Part shown: one piece after another, positions 44,899-54,931 of the stretch
Position numbering within the stretch: position 1 is the stretch's first letter
Layout of the letters: each line of letters starts with the position of its first letter
Source of the DNA: Thermomonas brevis
GTDB lineage: Bacteria; Pseudomonadota; Gammaproteobacteria; Xanthomonadales; Xanthomonadaceae
Direction: 5' to 3'
Assembly (NCBI RefSeq): GCF_014395425.1
Contig: NZ_CP060711.1
Location: forward strand, 3,224,001 to 3,288,000
DNA length: 64,000 bases
The notes under the pieces: generated by a model
Told to the model about the DNA's origin: nothing
What the model saw: only the letters and a program-made list of their open reading frames with translations
The model's database searches: none
Program-made: the position numbers and the translations under genes

Positions 44899-46560
44899 CT
44901 AGTGCGCGGCGCGCGGCGTCAGGCTGGACTCGATCAAGTCCACCTCGCGCACCAGCCGCCGCATCAGGTCGTCTTCGATGGCGTGGGTGCGGCACAGGCG
45001 GTACAGCTCGTCGCGTTCGGCGGCCAGCGCCTTCAGGCGCAGCGAGCGTTCGGCGGCGGCGAGGCGGCGGATGTCGGTCAGCTTTTCGCCGCTGGGGTCG
45101 CCGTAGTCCAACCGGCGCTGGTAGACGTCCAGCACACGCAGGCCGGCTTCGGAGCGCAGCGCCTGGTTGGCGGCGTCGGCAGGAGTGTCGGCCAGCGCCT
45201 GCTCGATGCGGCGGATCGCGGCTTCGGTAGCGGCCACGCGCGCATGCGCTTCGTCGTGTCGGCTGCCGCTGATTTCCAGCGCCGGATCGCCCGCGATCAG
45301 TCCGCGCGCCAGCAGCGGCAGGGCGACGCTGGCGATCAGCAGGGACAGCACGATCACGCCCATCGCGATCAGGATGACCGCGTCGCGCGCGGGGAAGGCG
45401 TCGCCGTCCGGCAGCAGCAGCGGCAGGGTCAGGATGCCGGCCAGGGTGATCGCGCCGCGCACGCCGGCGGCGGAGGCGACCGCCCGCAGCCGCAGCGAGG
45501 GCATGGTGCGCGCCTCGCCCTTGAACCGCGCATAGGTCACGCCGGCGAAGGCGGCGATCGACACCCAGGCGAAGCGCAGCACGCCCAGCGCCAGGGTGAT
45601 GACGGCCATGTAGCCCAGCAAATGCCAGGGCGTGTGCGTGCCGACCTGCGCCGCCACGTCCGGCAGCTGCCGCAGCATGCGCGGCAGCTGGTCGCCCAGC
45701 AGCACGAAGATGATGCCGTTCAGCGCCGCCTGCACGGTGTCCCAGACCGCCGCGCGCTGCATGCGCGTGGCCGGCAGCGGACGGTCGGAGAGTTCGCCGT
45801 AGTGCATCGCGATGCCGGCCACCGCCGCCGCGAGGATGCCAGAGACGTGCAGGTGTTCGGCGGCGAGGTAGGCGGCGAACGGGATCAGCAGGCTGACCAG
45901 GATCTGCGGAGCGGGCTCCTCGCCCGCGCGCCGCACCAGGAAGCGGTTGAGCCGGCCGATGGCCCAGGTGACGGCCACGCCGGTCAGCACGCCGCCGCCG
46001 GCCACCAGCATGAAGTGCCACGAAGCGCTGGTGGGCGAGAACTGTCCGGTCATCACCGCCGTCACCGCGAAGGTGAAGCAGACCAGGCCGGTGGCGTCGT
46101 TGAGCAGCGATTCGCCTTCCAGGATGTGCATCAGCCGCGAGGGCACCGGCGCGTTGGCGGTCATCGCGCTCACCGCCACCGGGTCGGTGGGCGAGAGGAT
46201 CGCCGCCAGCGCGAACGCCACCGCCAGCGGTACCGCAGGCAGCAGCCAGTGGATGAAGTAGCCCATGCCGGCCACGGTGAACACCACCAGGCCGATGGCG
46301 AGGGTGAGGATGGCGCGCCAGTCGTGCAGGAACGCGCCCTTCGGGATGCGCCAGCCGTCGAGGAACAGCAGCGGCGGGATGAACAGCAGCAGGAACAGAT
46401 AGGGCTCGAACGTCACCTCGAAGCCGAAGAACTGCGACAGCACTGCGCCGATGGCGATTTGCAGCAGCGGAAGTGGCACCCGGATCGGCAGCAGCCGCAC
46501 CACGAAGGTGCTGACCACCACGGCCAGCAGGAACACGAGCGCCATCGTCACCACCGGCAT
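44899..46560 (-). CDS. CPA1-family Na+/H+ antiporter
   Basis: The 553-residue protein has about twelve membrane helices over residues 1-410, with the ion-site motif AAILSPTDPVAVSA and GESLLNDATGL characteristic of the NhaP/YjcE branch, then a helical cytoplasmic tail (about 420-553). It exchanges Na+ or K+ for H+ and helps pH and salt balance. The ATG at 46560 follows GGAGAG. Confidence 0.9.
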   Translation of the reverse strand: MPVVTMALVFLLAVVVSTFVVRLLPIRVPLPLLQIAIGAVLSQFFGFEVTFEPYLFLLLFIPPLLFLDGWRIPKGAFLHDWRAILTLAIGLVVFTVAGMGYFIHWLLPAVPLAVAFALAAILSPTDPVAVSAMTANAPVPSRLMHILEGESLLNDATGLVCFTFAVTAVMTGQFSPTSASWHFMLVAGGGVLTGVAVTWAIGRLNRFLVRRAGEEPAPQILVSLLIPFAAYLAAEHLHVSGILAAAVAGIAMHYGELSDRPLPATRMQRAAVWDTVQAALNGIIFVLLGDQLPRMLRQLPDVAAQVGTHTPWHLLGYMAVITLALGVLRFAWVSIAAFAGVTYARFKGEARTMPSLRLRAVASAAGVRGAITLAGILTLPLLLPDGDAFPARDAVILIAMGVIVLSLLIASVALPLLARGLIAGDPALEISGSRHDEAHARVAATEAAIRRIEQALADTPADAANQALRSEAGLRVLDVYQRRLDYGDPSGEKLTDIRRLAAAERSLRLKALAAERDELYRLCRTHAIEDDLMRRLVREVDLIESSLTPRAAH

Positions 46561-46657
46561 CGGCGAACTCTCCAGGTATCGGCAAGGGATGCCTCAACCT
46601 TGCCGTACAAGCCGTGTCAGCGGCAACCTGTTTTTGTTGCGACGCACTTTTTTCTTC

Positions 46658-46683
46658 GTCATTCCCGCGAAATCGGGAATGAC
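46658..46683. repeat. Dispersed hairpin repeat GTCATTCCCG...CGGGAATGAC
   Basis: A perfect 10-bp stem with a 6-base loop in the 140-base gap between two minus-strand genes. The ATTCCC...GGGAAT core is a widespread short repeat type (dRS3-like). Because an A-run, not a T-run, follows on the coding strand, it is not a classical terminator. Confidence 0.65.
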
Positions 46684-46700
46684 GCATGACGGCGTGATGG

Positions 46701-48104
46701 TCAGGTCAGCCCGAATGCGTAGTACAGCCCGATCACCACGAACACCGCCAGCGTCTTGATGCAGGTGACCGCGAAGATGTCCTTGTAGGCCTGCCGGTGC
46801 GTCAACCCGGTGACCGCCAGCAACGTGATGACCGCGCCGTTGTGCGGCAGCGTGTCCATGCCGCCCGAAGCCATCGCCGCCACGCGGTGCAGCACGTCCA
46901 TCGGGATGCCGGCGGCGTGCGCATTGGCGATGAAGGTGTCGGCCATCGCCGCAAGGGCAATGCTCATTCCGCCGGAAGCCGAGCCGGTGATGCCGGCCAG
47001 CGCGGTGACGGTGACCGCTTCGTTGACCAGCGGATTCGGGATCGAGCCCAGGGCGTTCGCGACCACCAGAAAGCCGGGCAGGGCGGCGATCACCGCACCG
47101 AAGCCGTATTCCGATGCCGTGTTCATGCCCGCCAGCAGCGCGCCGGAAATCGCCGACTTGCTGCCCTCGGCGAAGCTGGCCTTGACCGGCTTCCACGCGA
47201 ACAGCAGCACGCAGGCGATGCCGGCCAGCAGCGCGCCTTCCACCGCCCAGATCGCGGCGACCTTCGCCACTTCCTGCACCACCGGCGCCGGATTGCCGAT
47301 CACCGCCGGCACGAAGCTGGCGCTGTCGCCGTAATGCGCGGGAATCCACAGCGTCAGCAGCTTGTTGACCACGCCGACCAGCAGCAGCGGCAGGATCGCG
47401 ACCAGCGGATGCGCCAGCCGGCCGCCGGCGAAGGCCACCGGCTCGTTGACCAGCGTGGCCGCATCGCCGTAGCCATCGCCGTTGCGCGCGGCCACGCGCC
47501 GCCGCCAATCGAGGTAGAGCAGGCCCACGATCAGGATGAACACGCCGCCCAGCGTGCCCAGCACCGGCGCGGCCCAGGTGTTGGTGCCGAAGAAAGTGGT
47601 GGGAATGATGTTCTGGATCTGCGGCGTGCCAGGCAGCGCATCCATCGTGAAGGTGAACGCGCCCAGCGCGATCGTGCCGGGGATCAGCCGCTTGGGGATG
47701 TTCGACTGGCGGAACAGCTCGGCCGCGAACGGATACACCGCGAACACCACCACGAACAGCGACACCCCGCCGTAGGTCAGCAGCGCGCAGACCAGCACGA
47801 TGGACAGCATCGCCCGCTGCGCGCCGACCATCCGGATGGTGGCCTGCACGATGGCCTTGGAGAACCCCGACAGTTCGATCACCTTGCCGAACACCGCGCC
47901 GAGCAGGAACACCGGGAAGTACAGCTTGAGGAAGCCGACCATCTTGTCCATGAACAGGCCGGTGAACATCGGCGCCACCAGCTGCGGATCGGTCAGCAGC
48001 ACCGCGCCCAGCGCCGCCACCGGCGCGAACAGGATCACGCTGTAGCCGCGGTAGGCCACCAGCATCAGGAAGCACAGCACGGCCAACACGATCAGAAACG
48101 ACAT
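46701..48104 (-). CDS. GntP-family permease
   Basis: The 467-residue protein is almost wholly hydrophobic with about twelve helices. It carries family features such as YFPVFLLGAVFGKVIELSGF, LPGTPQIQNIIPTTFFGT and GSASGGMSIALAAMADTF. The family imports gluconate or hydroxy acids such as 3-hydroxybutyrate with H+. Starts at 48110 and 48104 are two codons apart; the latter fits family N termini. It is divergent from a TonB-dependent receptor, so the two may serve one nutrient. Confidence 0.85.
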   Translation of the reverse strand: MSFLIVLAVLCFLMLVAYRGYSVILFAPVAALGAVLLTDPQLVAPMFTGLFMDKMVGFLKLYFPVFLLGAVFGKVIELSGFSKAIVQATIRMVGAQRAMLSIVLVCALLTYGGVSLFVVVFAVYPFAAELFRQSNIPKRLIPGTIALGAFTFTMDALPGTPQIQNIIPTTFFGTNTWAAPVLGTLGGVFILIVGLLYLDWRRRVAARNGDGYGDAATLVNEPVAFAGGRLAHPLVAILPLLLVGVVNKLLTLWIPAHYGDSASFVPAVIGNPAPVVQEVAKVAAIWAVEGALLAGIACVLLFAWKPVKASFAEGSKSAISGALLAGMNTASEYGFGAVIAALPGFLVVANALGSIPNPLVNEAVTVTALAGITGSASGGMSIALAAMADTFIANAHAAGIPMDVLHRVAAMASGGMDTLPHNGAVITLLAVTGLTHRQAYKDIFAVTCIKTLAVFVVIGLYYAFGLT

Positions 48105-48259
48105 GCCCATCCCCGGCGGCGGAATCAGGGCTGCGAGTGTCGGCGCGGCGGCAGGGGCGGCCCATTGTCCGAACGTCCAATGCCGCCGCGAGGCGTTGCC
48201 GCTTACCTTGCCGGCCATTGGTGGTAATCGTGCCGCCTGCAGCACCCGGAGGGGGACAG

Positions 48260-50518
48260 ATGAAACGCAAGCAATTGAGCAAGGCGATCCATGGCGCGCT
48301 GGCCGTTTCGCTGCTGGTCGGCGCGGGCTCCGCGGCCGCGCAGGACGCGCCGGCGGCGAAGCCGGGCGAGCAGGAGGCGAAGACGCTGGACGCCGTCACC
48401 GTGACCGCGCGCCGCCGCGCCGAATCCATCCTGGACGTGCCGGTCGCCGTCTCCGCGTTCGGCGAGGACGAACTGAAGGACATGCAGGCCAGCGGCATCG
48501 ACGGCCTGCAGGGCGCGGTGCCGAACGCCAACATCGTGCAGGGCCGCGGTTCGGCGAACAGCGTCAACGCGTTCATCCGCGGCATCGGCCAGCCCGACGC
48601 GCTGCAGACCTTCGACCCGGGCGTGGGCCTGTACGTCGACGACGTGTACTACTCGCGCATCAACGGCGCGCTGTTCTCGCTGTTCGACGTCTCCCAGGTG
48701 GAAGTGCTGCGCGGCCCGCAGGGCACGCTGTACGGCAAGAACTCCACCGGCGGCGCGATCAAGGTCAGCACCAAGAACCCGTTCGACCACGAGGGCGGCG
48801 CCGCCGAACTGACCCTGGGCGATTACGGGCGCCGGGAAGGCAGCTTCTACTACAGCGGCAAGTTCAGCGAGACCGTCGCCGCCAGTATTGCGGGTGCCAA
48901 GATCGTCAACGATGGCTACGTGGAGAACCGCGCCGGCGGCCACAATTTCAACGACGACGACACCGAGGCGCTGCGCGTGAAGCTGGCGTTCAAGCTGTCG
49001 GACGCCTTCAGCGCCACGCTCGCCCTCGACCACACCAAACAGGACGCCGCGCTGTCGATGGGCCGGCCGATGGCGCCCCTGATCCAGACCAGCATCGCGC
49101 CGGCCGGCGTTAAGGTGCTGCAGCCGGGCGAAACCGGCGACTGGGACCACGCCGCCGAAACCTCGTTCTCGCCGGACAAGGGGCAGACGCTGAAGCACGA
49201 TGGTGCTTCGCTGGCGATGGACTGGGACCTCAGCGAGCAGTGGCGACTCAAGAGCGTCACCGCCTACCGCAAGCTGAAGACCGAGTCCTACATCGACATC
49301 GACGCCTCGAAGTACGAGCTGGGCGACGTGCTGGTGGCGCTGGACCAGGACCAGAAGAGTCAGGAGTTCCAGCTGCACTACGACAACGGCAGCACCCTGC
49401 ACCTGACCTTCGGCGCGTACTGGCTGAAGGAGCACGTGACCTCGTACCAGGAAGCGTACGCGGACGACCTGTTTACCTTCCTCGGCAGTCCGATCGCCTT
49501 CCTGCGCACGATCGGCGACGACCTGACCACCACCAGCACGGCCGCGTTCGCGCACGCCAACTGGGAGTTCGCGCCGACCTGGACGCTGGCCGCCGGCGTG
49601 CGCTGGACCAAGGACAAGAAGGACTACGAGCGCACCACCAGCACCTTCTGGGGCCCGGCGCTGGCCGCGCTCAACGGCACTGTGCCGTTCCCGAAGACCT
49701 CCGCGTCGTGGACGGCGACGACGCCGTCGGTCAGCCTGCAGAAGAAGTTCAGCGACCACCTGATGGGCTACGTGTCGGCCAACCGCGGCTACAAGTCCGG
49801 CGGCTTCAACGGCCGCGCCAACACCGCCTACGACGTGCTGCACGCGAAGTACGACCCGGAATTCGTGTGGACCTACGAAGCCGGCCTGAAGGCGCAGTCC
49901 GCCGACGGCCGCCGGCGCGGCGGCATCACCGCCTTCGTCAGCGACTACAAGGATTTCCAGGCGCGCGTGTCGCAGGACGTGGGCACCTTCCCGGTGCTCA
50001 ACGCGGCGGAGCTGGACATCAAGGGCATCGAGCTGGAGGGCAGCACGCTGGTCGGCAGCGCCACCACGATCACCGCGCAGTTCAGCTGGCTGGATGCGCA
50101 GTACAAGCGCTTCGAGGACTTCCGCCTCGACCCGGGCTACGCCGGCTACGACCTCAACGTGAACCACGACCACGTGCCGTTCTCGCCGAAGGTCACCGCG
50201 CGCGTGGCCGTGCAGCACGGCTTCGATCTGGCCAACGGCTCGCGGCTGGCGATCGGCGGCGACCTGTCGTATCGCGGCACCACCTGGCTGTCGGTCGACA
50301 ACCGCGACGTGCTGAAGCAGGACTACTACAGCGTGGTCGGCGTGTACGGCGTGTGGGATTCGCCGCAGTACACGTGGCAGGTGCGCGCCGGCATCCGCAA
50401 CCTGACCGACGAGAGCTACATGGTCGAAGGCCAGGAGTTCGCCAGCGTCGGCAACATCCAGACCGCGTACTACGGCCTGCCGCGCAACGTGTACCTGTCG
50501 GTGCGCTACAACTTCTGA
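48260..50518 (+). CDS. TonB-dependent outer-membrane receptor
   Basis: The 752-residue protein has a signal peptide (about 1-29, ending AAAQDAP), a TonB-box-like segment (TLDAVTVTARRR), a plug with VEVLRGPQGTLYGKNSTGG, and a 22-strand barrel ending in VYLSVRYNF. It is of the xanthomonad 'secretin/TonB short' type used for sugars, phenolics or other large nutrients rather than a clear siderophore or B12 receptor. The ATG at 48260 follows GGAGGGGG. A 12-bp hairpin lies downstream. Confidence 0.92.
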   Translation: MKRKQLSKAIHGALAVSLLVGAGSAAAQDAPAAKPGEQEAKTLDAVTVTARRRAESILDVPVAVSAFGEDELKDMQASGIDGLQGAVPNANIVQGRGSANSVNAFIRGIGQPDALQTFDPGVGLYVDDVYYSRINGALFSLFDVSQVEVLRGPQGTLYGKNSTGGAIKVSTKNPFDHEGGAAELTLGDYGRREGSFYYSGKFSETVAASIAGAKIVNDGYVENRAGGHNFNDDDTEALRVKLAFKLSDAFSATLALDHTKQDAALSMGRPMAPLIQTSIAPAGVKVLQPGETGDWDHAAETSFSPDKGQTLKHDGASLAMDWDLSEQWRLKSVTAYRKLKTESYIDIDASKYELGDVLVALDQDQKSQEFQLHYDNGSTLHLTFGAYWLKEHVTSYQEAYADDLFTFLGSPIAFLRTIGDDLTTTSTAAFAHANWEFAPTWTLAAGVRWTKDKKDYERTTSTFWGPALAALNGTVPFPKTSASWTATTPSVSLQKKFSDHLMGYVSANRGYKSGGFNGRANTAYDVLHAKYDPEFVWTYEAGLKAQSADGRRRGGITAFVSDYKDFQARVSQDVGTFPVLNAAELDIKGIELEGSTLVGSATTITAQFSWLDAQYKRFEDFRLDPGYAGYDLNVNHDHVPFSPKVTARVAVQHGFDLANGSRLAIGGDLSYRGTTWLSVDNRDVLKQDYYSVVGVYGVWDSPQYTWQVRAGIRNLTDESYMVEGQEFASVGNIQTAYYGLPRNVYLSVRYNF

Positions 50519-50544
50519 CCGGCGGTTCCCGATCCGGCGGGACG

Positions 50545-50572
50545 GCGACGGCGGGCCTCGGCCCGCCGTCGC
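50545..50572 (+). terminator. Strong hairpin after the TonB-dependent receptor gene
   Basis: GCGACGGCGGGC and GCCCGCCGTCGC form a perfect 12-bp stem with a 4-base loop, 27 bases after the stop. No T-run follows, so termination is likely but not certain. Confidence 0.55.
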
Positions 50573-50635
50573 GCTATCCTCGCCGCGAATGCCCTGCGAT
50601 GACCCGCTTACCCGCACATGCCTGAAGGCGGCGCC

Positions 50636-53600
50636 ATGCTGAGCGTCGCCGCAGTCGTGGCCGCCGCGCTGCTGTGGCTGGGCCTGCTGTTCGGCACCGG
50701 CCTGTACGCCGAGCGCCATCCGGACGTGTTCGCGAAGCATTGGCGGCACGTCTACGCGCTGTCGCTGGCGGTGCACTGCACCTCGTGGACGTTCTACGGC
50801 ACCGTCACCCAGGCCGCGCGCTACGGCTGGCCGCTGCCGCCGACCTTCGTCGGCGCGATCCTGTTCTACGCGCTGGCGATGGCGTTCATGGCGCGGCTGG
50901 TGCGGCTGGCGCGCGAGAGCAACGCCACCTCGCTGGCCGACCTGATCGCCACCCGGCTCGGCAAGGACGCGTGGCTGGCGGCGACGGTGACGCTGGTCGC
51001 GGTGCTGGGGCTGATCCCGTACATCGCGCTGCAACTGCAGGCGATCACCATGAGCCTGGCCACCGTCACCACTGGCATCGGCACCGCGGACGACGGCGCG
51101 CCGCCGCTGTGGCGCGACGGCGCGCTGTACGTGGCGCTGGCGATGGCGCTGTTCGCGATCCTGTTCGGCACCCGTCGGGTCAGCGCCGCCGAGCACAACC
51201 GCGGCCTGGTGCTGGCGCTGGCGTTCGAATCGCTGTTCAAGCTGGTGGCGATGCTGGCGCTGGGCGCGTTCGTCTGGTTCGGCGTGCGCGGCCTGCCGGA
51301 GCTGCCGAAGGCCGCGGCGTCGATGCCGGCGGCGGGTGGTTTCATGCCGCTGGTGATCCTGGGCGCGCTGGCGATGTTCGTGATGCCGCACCAGTTCCAC
51401 GTCGGCGTGGTGGAATGCCGCGACGAGGCCGACGTGCGCACCGCGCGCTGGCAGTTCCCGCTGTACCTGCTGCTGATCGCGCTGCCGACGCTGGCGCTGG
51501 CGCGCGCCGGCGCCGCGCTGCTGGGCGATGCGGTGCCGACCGACATGTACGCGCTGGCGCTGCCGCTGGCGCAGGACCATCGCGGCGTGGCGCTGCTGGT
51601 GTTCCTCGGCGGCCTCAGCGCGGCCACCGGCATGGTGATCGTCAGCACGCTGACGCTGAGCCTGATGATCGGCAACCACTGGTTCGCGCCCGGCCTGCTG
51701 CGCGGCGCGTGGGCGCGCGGGATCGGCGACGACGAGGGCGATGGCGAGCGCGGCGACCATCGCGGCGACCTGCTGCTGCTGCGCCGCGCCGGCATCGTCG
51801 CGCTGATGCTGCTGGGCTGGGCGTACAGCCGGCTGGTCAGCGGCAACGAGGCGCTGGCCGACGTCGGCGCGGTGTCGTTCTCGGCGCTGGCGACGCTGGT
51901 GCCGGCGCTGGGCTTCGCGGTGTGGCGGACGCAGACGCCGGCGTTCGCGGCCACCGGCGGCGTGCTGGCCGGCTTCGCCGCGTGGTCGTGGGTGATGCTG
52001 GTGCCGACGCTGGTGGCGACGACGGGCGGCGATCCCGCTTGGCTGCGCGACGGCCCGTTCGGCCTGGCCTGGCTGGCGCCCGACGCGGCGTTCGGCTTGA
52101 CCGGCTGGAGCAGGCTGGGCCGCGCGGTGGGCGTGAGCCTGTTCGTCGGCACCGCCGCCACGTTGCTGCTGGCCGCGTTGCGCGGCGCGCCGCATCGAAG
52201 GCAGGCGCGCGGGGCCGACCTCGCCACCTTGCGCAATGCCGGCCGGCGTTTCCTGCCGGCGGCGCGCGTGGACGAACTGCTGCGCCACGCACCGGCCACG
52301 GGCCCGGTGCCGACGCGGATCGAATCGCGGCTGGAGCACGAACTGGCCGCCGTGCTCGGCAGCGCTTCGGCGCGGCTGCTGCTGGACGCCGCGCGCCGCG
52401 ATCTTGCCGAGGATGCCGACCGGCGCGGCGCCGACCTCGACACCGTCGCCGCCATCGTCGGCGAAGCCTCGCAGGACCTGCGCTTCAACCAGCGCGTGCT
52501 GGAGGCGGCGCTGGAGAACATGAGCCAGGGCATCAGCGTGGTCGATGCCGAGCTGCGGCTGGTGGCGTGGAACCGCCGTTATGAGGAACTGTTCGGCTAT
52601 CCACCGGGGATGCTGCGGGTCGGCATGCCGATCGCCGAGGCCTCGCGCTGGGCGCTGCGCGAAGTGGCCGGCATCGACCCGGCGCGCGCCGCCGCCGCGC
52701 TGGAGCGCCGCCTAGCGCACATGCGCACGGGCACGCCGCACCTGTCCGAACGCGTGTTCCGCGGCGGCAGGAGCATCGAGGACATCATCGTCGAAATCCG
52801 CGGCAACCCGATGCCGGGCGGCGGCTTCGTCGCGACGTTCACCGACGTCACCGCGTTCCGCGAGGCGGAGAGCGGGTTGAAGCGCATCAACGAAACGCTG
52901 GAGCAGCGCGTGGCCGAGCGCACCGCGCTGCTGGAAGCGGCCAAGCACGAGGCCGAGCACGCCAACGACGCCAAGAGCCGCTTCCTCGCCGCCATCGGCC
53001 ACGACCTGCTGCAGCCGCTGCACGCCGCGCACCTGTTCGCCGACACCCTGCAACAGCGCGGCGACGGCGAGCAGCGGGAGCTTGCGCGGCACATCGGCGC
53101 CGCGCTGGATTCCACCACCGACCTGCTGACCACGCTGCTGGACATGTCGCGGCTGGAAGCCGGCGGGCTGGTGCCGGAGCCGCGCGATTTCCCGCTGGCC
53201 GACGTGCTCGATCCGCTGGTGGCGCAGTTCCGCGTGCTGGCGCGGCAGCGCGGCCTGCGCCTGCGCTTCGTGCCGACCCGCGCTTGGGTGCGCAGCGATC
53301 CGCAGCTGCTGCGGCGCGTGCTGCAGAACTTTCTCGCCAACGCGCTGCGCTACACCGAGCGCGGCAGCGTGCTGCTGGGCGCAAGGCGGGCGGGGAACGC
53401 GCTGCGCATCGAAGTGCACGACACCGGCCCCGGCATCGAAGCGGAGCGGCGCGATGAGATCTTCGAGGAGTTCCGCCGCGGCGACGGCGCGCCGGGGCAG
53501 GGGCTCGGGCTGGGCCTGGCCATCGCCCGCCGCATCGCGCAATTGCTGGACGCTTCGATCCGGCTGCACAGCGTGCCCGCGCGCGGCAGCGCGTTCGCCA

Positions 53601-54037
53601 TCGACGTGCCGCGCGCGGCGACGGCGCAGCCGCATCGGACTTCGCGGCGCGGGCTGGCGGGGCTGCGCGTGCTGGTGGTCGACAACGAAGCGCAGGCGCG
53701 CGACGCGCTGGCCGGCGTGCTGCGCGGCTGGGAATGCGAGGCGGTGGCGGTGGGCGAGGGCGAAGCCGCCGCGGCGGTGTTGGCGTTCGCGCCGTGCGAC
53801 CTGTGGATCTTCGACTACCACCTCGACGGCGGCGACGACGGCGTGTCGCTGCACGCACGACTCGCGGCGGAGTTCCCCGCCGCGCCCTGCCTGATCCTCA
53901 GCGCCGACCAGACCGGCGCCGTGCGCAGCGCCGCGCAGGAAGCCGGGCTGCCGCTGCTGATGAAGCCGCTGCGCCCGCTGGCGCTGAAATCGATGCTGGA
54001 CCGGATGCTGGCGGCGCGCGGCTCGGAGTTTTCCTAG
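50636..54037 (+). CDS. crbS: CrbS/CbrA-like hybrid histidine kinase with transporter domain
   Basis: The 1133-residue protein has an N-terminal Na+/solute-symporter-like domain of about twelve to thirteen helices (1-510), a linker, a PAS domain (about 618-740, NMSQGISVVDAELRLVAWN), a HisKA domain with His789 (AIGHDLLQPLHAAH), a HATPase domain with DTGPGI and GLGLGLAIARR, and a receiver domain with Asp1060 (FDYHLDGG). Relatives sense acetate or other carbon sources and control acetyl-CoA synthetase through CrbR. The ATG at 50636 follows GAAGGCGG. The partner regulator follows after 78 bases. Confidence 0.88.
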   Translation: MLSVAAVVAAALLWLGLLFGTGLYAERHPDVFAKHWRHVYALSLAVHCTSWTFYGTVTQAARYGWPLPPTFVGAILFYALAMAFMARLVRLARESNATSLADLIATRLGKDAWLAATVTLVAVLGLIPYIALQLQAITMSLATVTTGIGTADDGAPPLWRDGALYVALAMALFAILFGTRRVSAAEHNRGLVLALAFESLFKLVAMLALGAFVWFGVRGLPELPKAAASMPAAGGFMPLVILGALAMFVMPHQFHVGVVECRDEADVRTARWQFPLYLLLIALPTLALARAGAALLGDAVPTDMYALALPLAQDHRGVALLVFLGGLSAATGMVIVSTLTLSLMIGNHWFAPGLLRGAWARGIGDDEGDGERGDHRGDLLLLRRAGIVALMLLGWAYSRLVSGNEALADVGAVSFSALATLVPALGFAVWRTQTPAFAATGGVLAGFAAWSWVMLVPTLVATTGGDPAWLRDGPFGLAWLAPDAAFGLTGWSRLGRAVGVSLFVGTAATLLLAALRGAPHRRQARGADLATLRNAGRRFLPAARVDELLRHAPATGPVPTRIESRLEHELAAVLGSASARLLLDAARRDLAEDADRRGADLDTVAAIVGEASQDLRFNQRVLEAALENMSQGISVVDAELRLVAWNRRYEELFGYPPGMLRVGMPIAEASRWALREVAGIDPARAAAALERRLAHMRTGTPHLSERVFRGGRSIEDIIVEIRGNPMPGGGFVATFTDVTAFREAESGLKRINETLEQRVAERTALLEAAKHEAEHANDAKSRFLAAIGHDLLQPLHAAHLFADTLQQRGDGEQRELARHIGAALDSTTDLLTTLLDMSRLEAGGLVPEPRDFPLADVLDPLVAQFRVLARQRGLRLRFVPTRAWVRSDPQLLRRVLQNFLANALRYTERGSVLLGARRAGNALRIEVHDTGPGIEAERRDEIFEEFRRGDGAPGQGLGLGLAIARRIAQLLDASIRLHSVPARGSAFAIDVPRAATAQPHRTSRRGLAGLRVLVVDNEAQARDALAGVLRGWECEAVAVGEGEAAAAVLAFAPCDLWIFDYHLDGGDDGVSLHARLAAEFPAAPCLILSADQTGAVRSAAQEAGLPLLMKPLRPLALKSMLDRMLAARGSEFS

Positions 54038-54115
54038 CCGCTTCTGCGGGAAAGCCCGCTTGGCCGCGCTGCGTCCGGACGGTACCTTGTAGCCATCGGA
54101 TCGGGGGAGCCGCCA

Positions 54116-54769
54116 ATGTCCATCAGGGTGTTCATCGTCGACGACCACGCGCTGGTGCGCGCGGGATTCCGCCTGATCCTGGGCGGGGAGGCCGACATCG
54201 ACGTGATCGGCGAAGCCGACAGCGCGGAAGTGGCGCTGCCGCAGATCCGCAAGCTGAAGCCCGACGTGGTGCTGTGCGACCTGCACCTGCCGGGCCTGAG
54301 CGGGCTGGAGCTGACCGAGCGCATCGTCCGCGGCGACTACGGTACCCGGGTCATCGCGGTGTCCGTTCTCGAAGACGGGCCGATGCCGCGCCGGCTGCTG
54401 GAAGCGGGCGCGTTCGGCTACGTCGGCAAGGCCTGCGACGCGGCCGAACTGCTGCGCGCGGTGCGCGACGTGGCGCGCGGCAGGAAATACCTGGCGAGCT
54501 CGATCGCGCAGGGGCTGGCGCTGGCGGGACTGCAGGGCGAAACCGCCTCGCCGTTCGACACGCTCACCCCGCGCGAGTTGGAAGTGGCGTTGCTGCTCAA
54601 TCAAGGCCTGCGCCAGGAAGCCATCGCCAGGCAGCTGAGCCTGAGCGCCAAGACCGTGAACACCCACAAGACGCGGCTGTTCGAGAAGCTGGGCATCCAC
54701 GACAACATCGCGCTGGCGCGGCTGGTCAGCCAGTACGGGCTGGTCGATCCCGCGCACGCGTTGCACTGA
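54116..54769 (+). CDS. crbR: NarL/LuxR-type response regulator, CrbR-like
   Basis: The 217-residue protein has a receiver domain with acidic pocket Asp9-Asp10 and phosphorylation site Asp55 (VVLCDLHLPG), and a LuxR-type HTH (LTPRELEVALLLNQGL to KTVNTHKTRLFEKLGI). It should be phosphorylated by the kinase directly upstream. In relatives the target is acs; no target is visible here. The ATG at 54116 follows GGGGAGCC. Confidence 0.88.
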   Translation: MSIRVFIVDDHALVRAGFRLILGGEADIDVIGEADSAEVALPQIRKLKPDVVLCDLHLPGLSGLELTERIVRGDYGTRVIAVSVLEDGPMPRRLLEAGAFGYVGKACDAAELLRAVRDVARGRKYLASSIAQGLALAGLQGETASPFDTLTPRELEVALLLNQGLRQEAIARQLSLSAKTVNTHKTRLFEKLGIHDNIALARLVSQYGLVDPAHALH

Positions 54770-54870
54770 CGGGTTTGCCTGGCGCGGCATACCGCTTCGT
54801 AACGGCCTGAGCACGCTTCCAGGAGCGGGGCAACCGGATCGGATTGAGCCGGTTGCCTGACGTTGATCGA

Positions 54871-54900
54871 AACGAAAACAGCGCCGGAGGTCCGGCGCTG
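54871..54900 (-). terminator. Rho-independent terminator of rne
   Basis: CAGCGCCGGA (54879-54888) and TCCGGCGCTG (54891-54900) form a perfect 10-bp stem; on the minus strand TTTTCGTTTC follows. It lies about 30 bases after the rne stop and may also end the convergent crbR transcript. Confidence 0.8.
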
Positions 54901-54931
54901 TCTCGTATCGTCGCATCGTTGCAGGCGCCGA

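Noticed and set aside
46658..46683. GTCATTCCCG hairpin as terminator of the GntP permease gene
   Set aside because: On the coding (minus) strand the hairpin is followed by As rather than Ts.
48203..52339. 1378-codon open frame antisense to the TonB-dependent receptor and CrbS genes
   Set aside because: It covers two genes with clear domains on the other strand and has no recognizable domain or start region.
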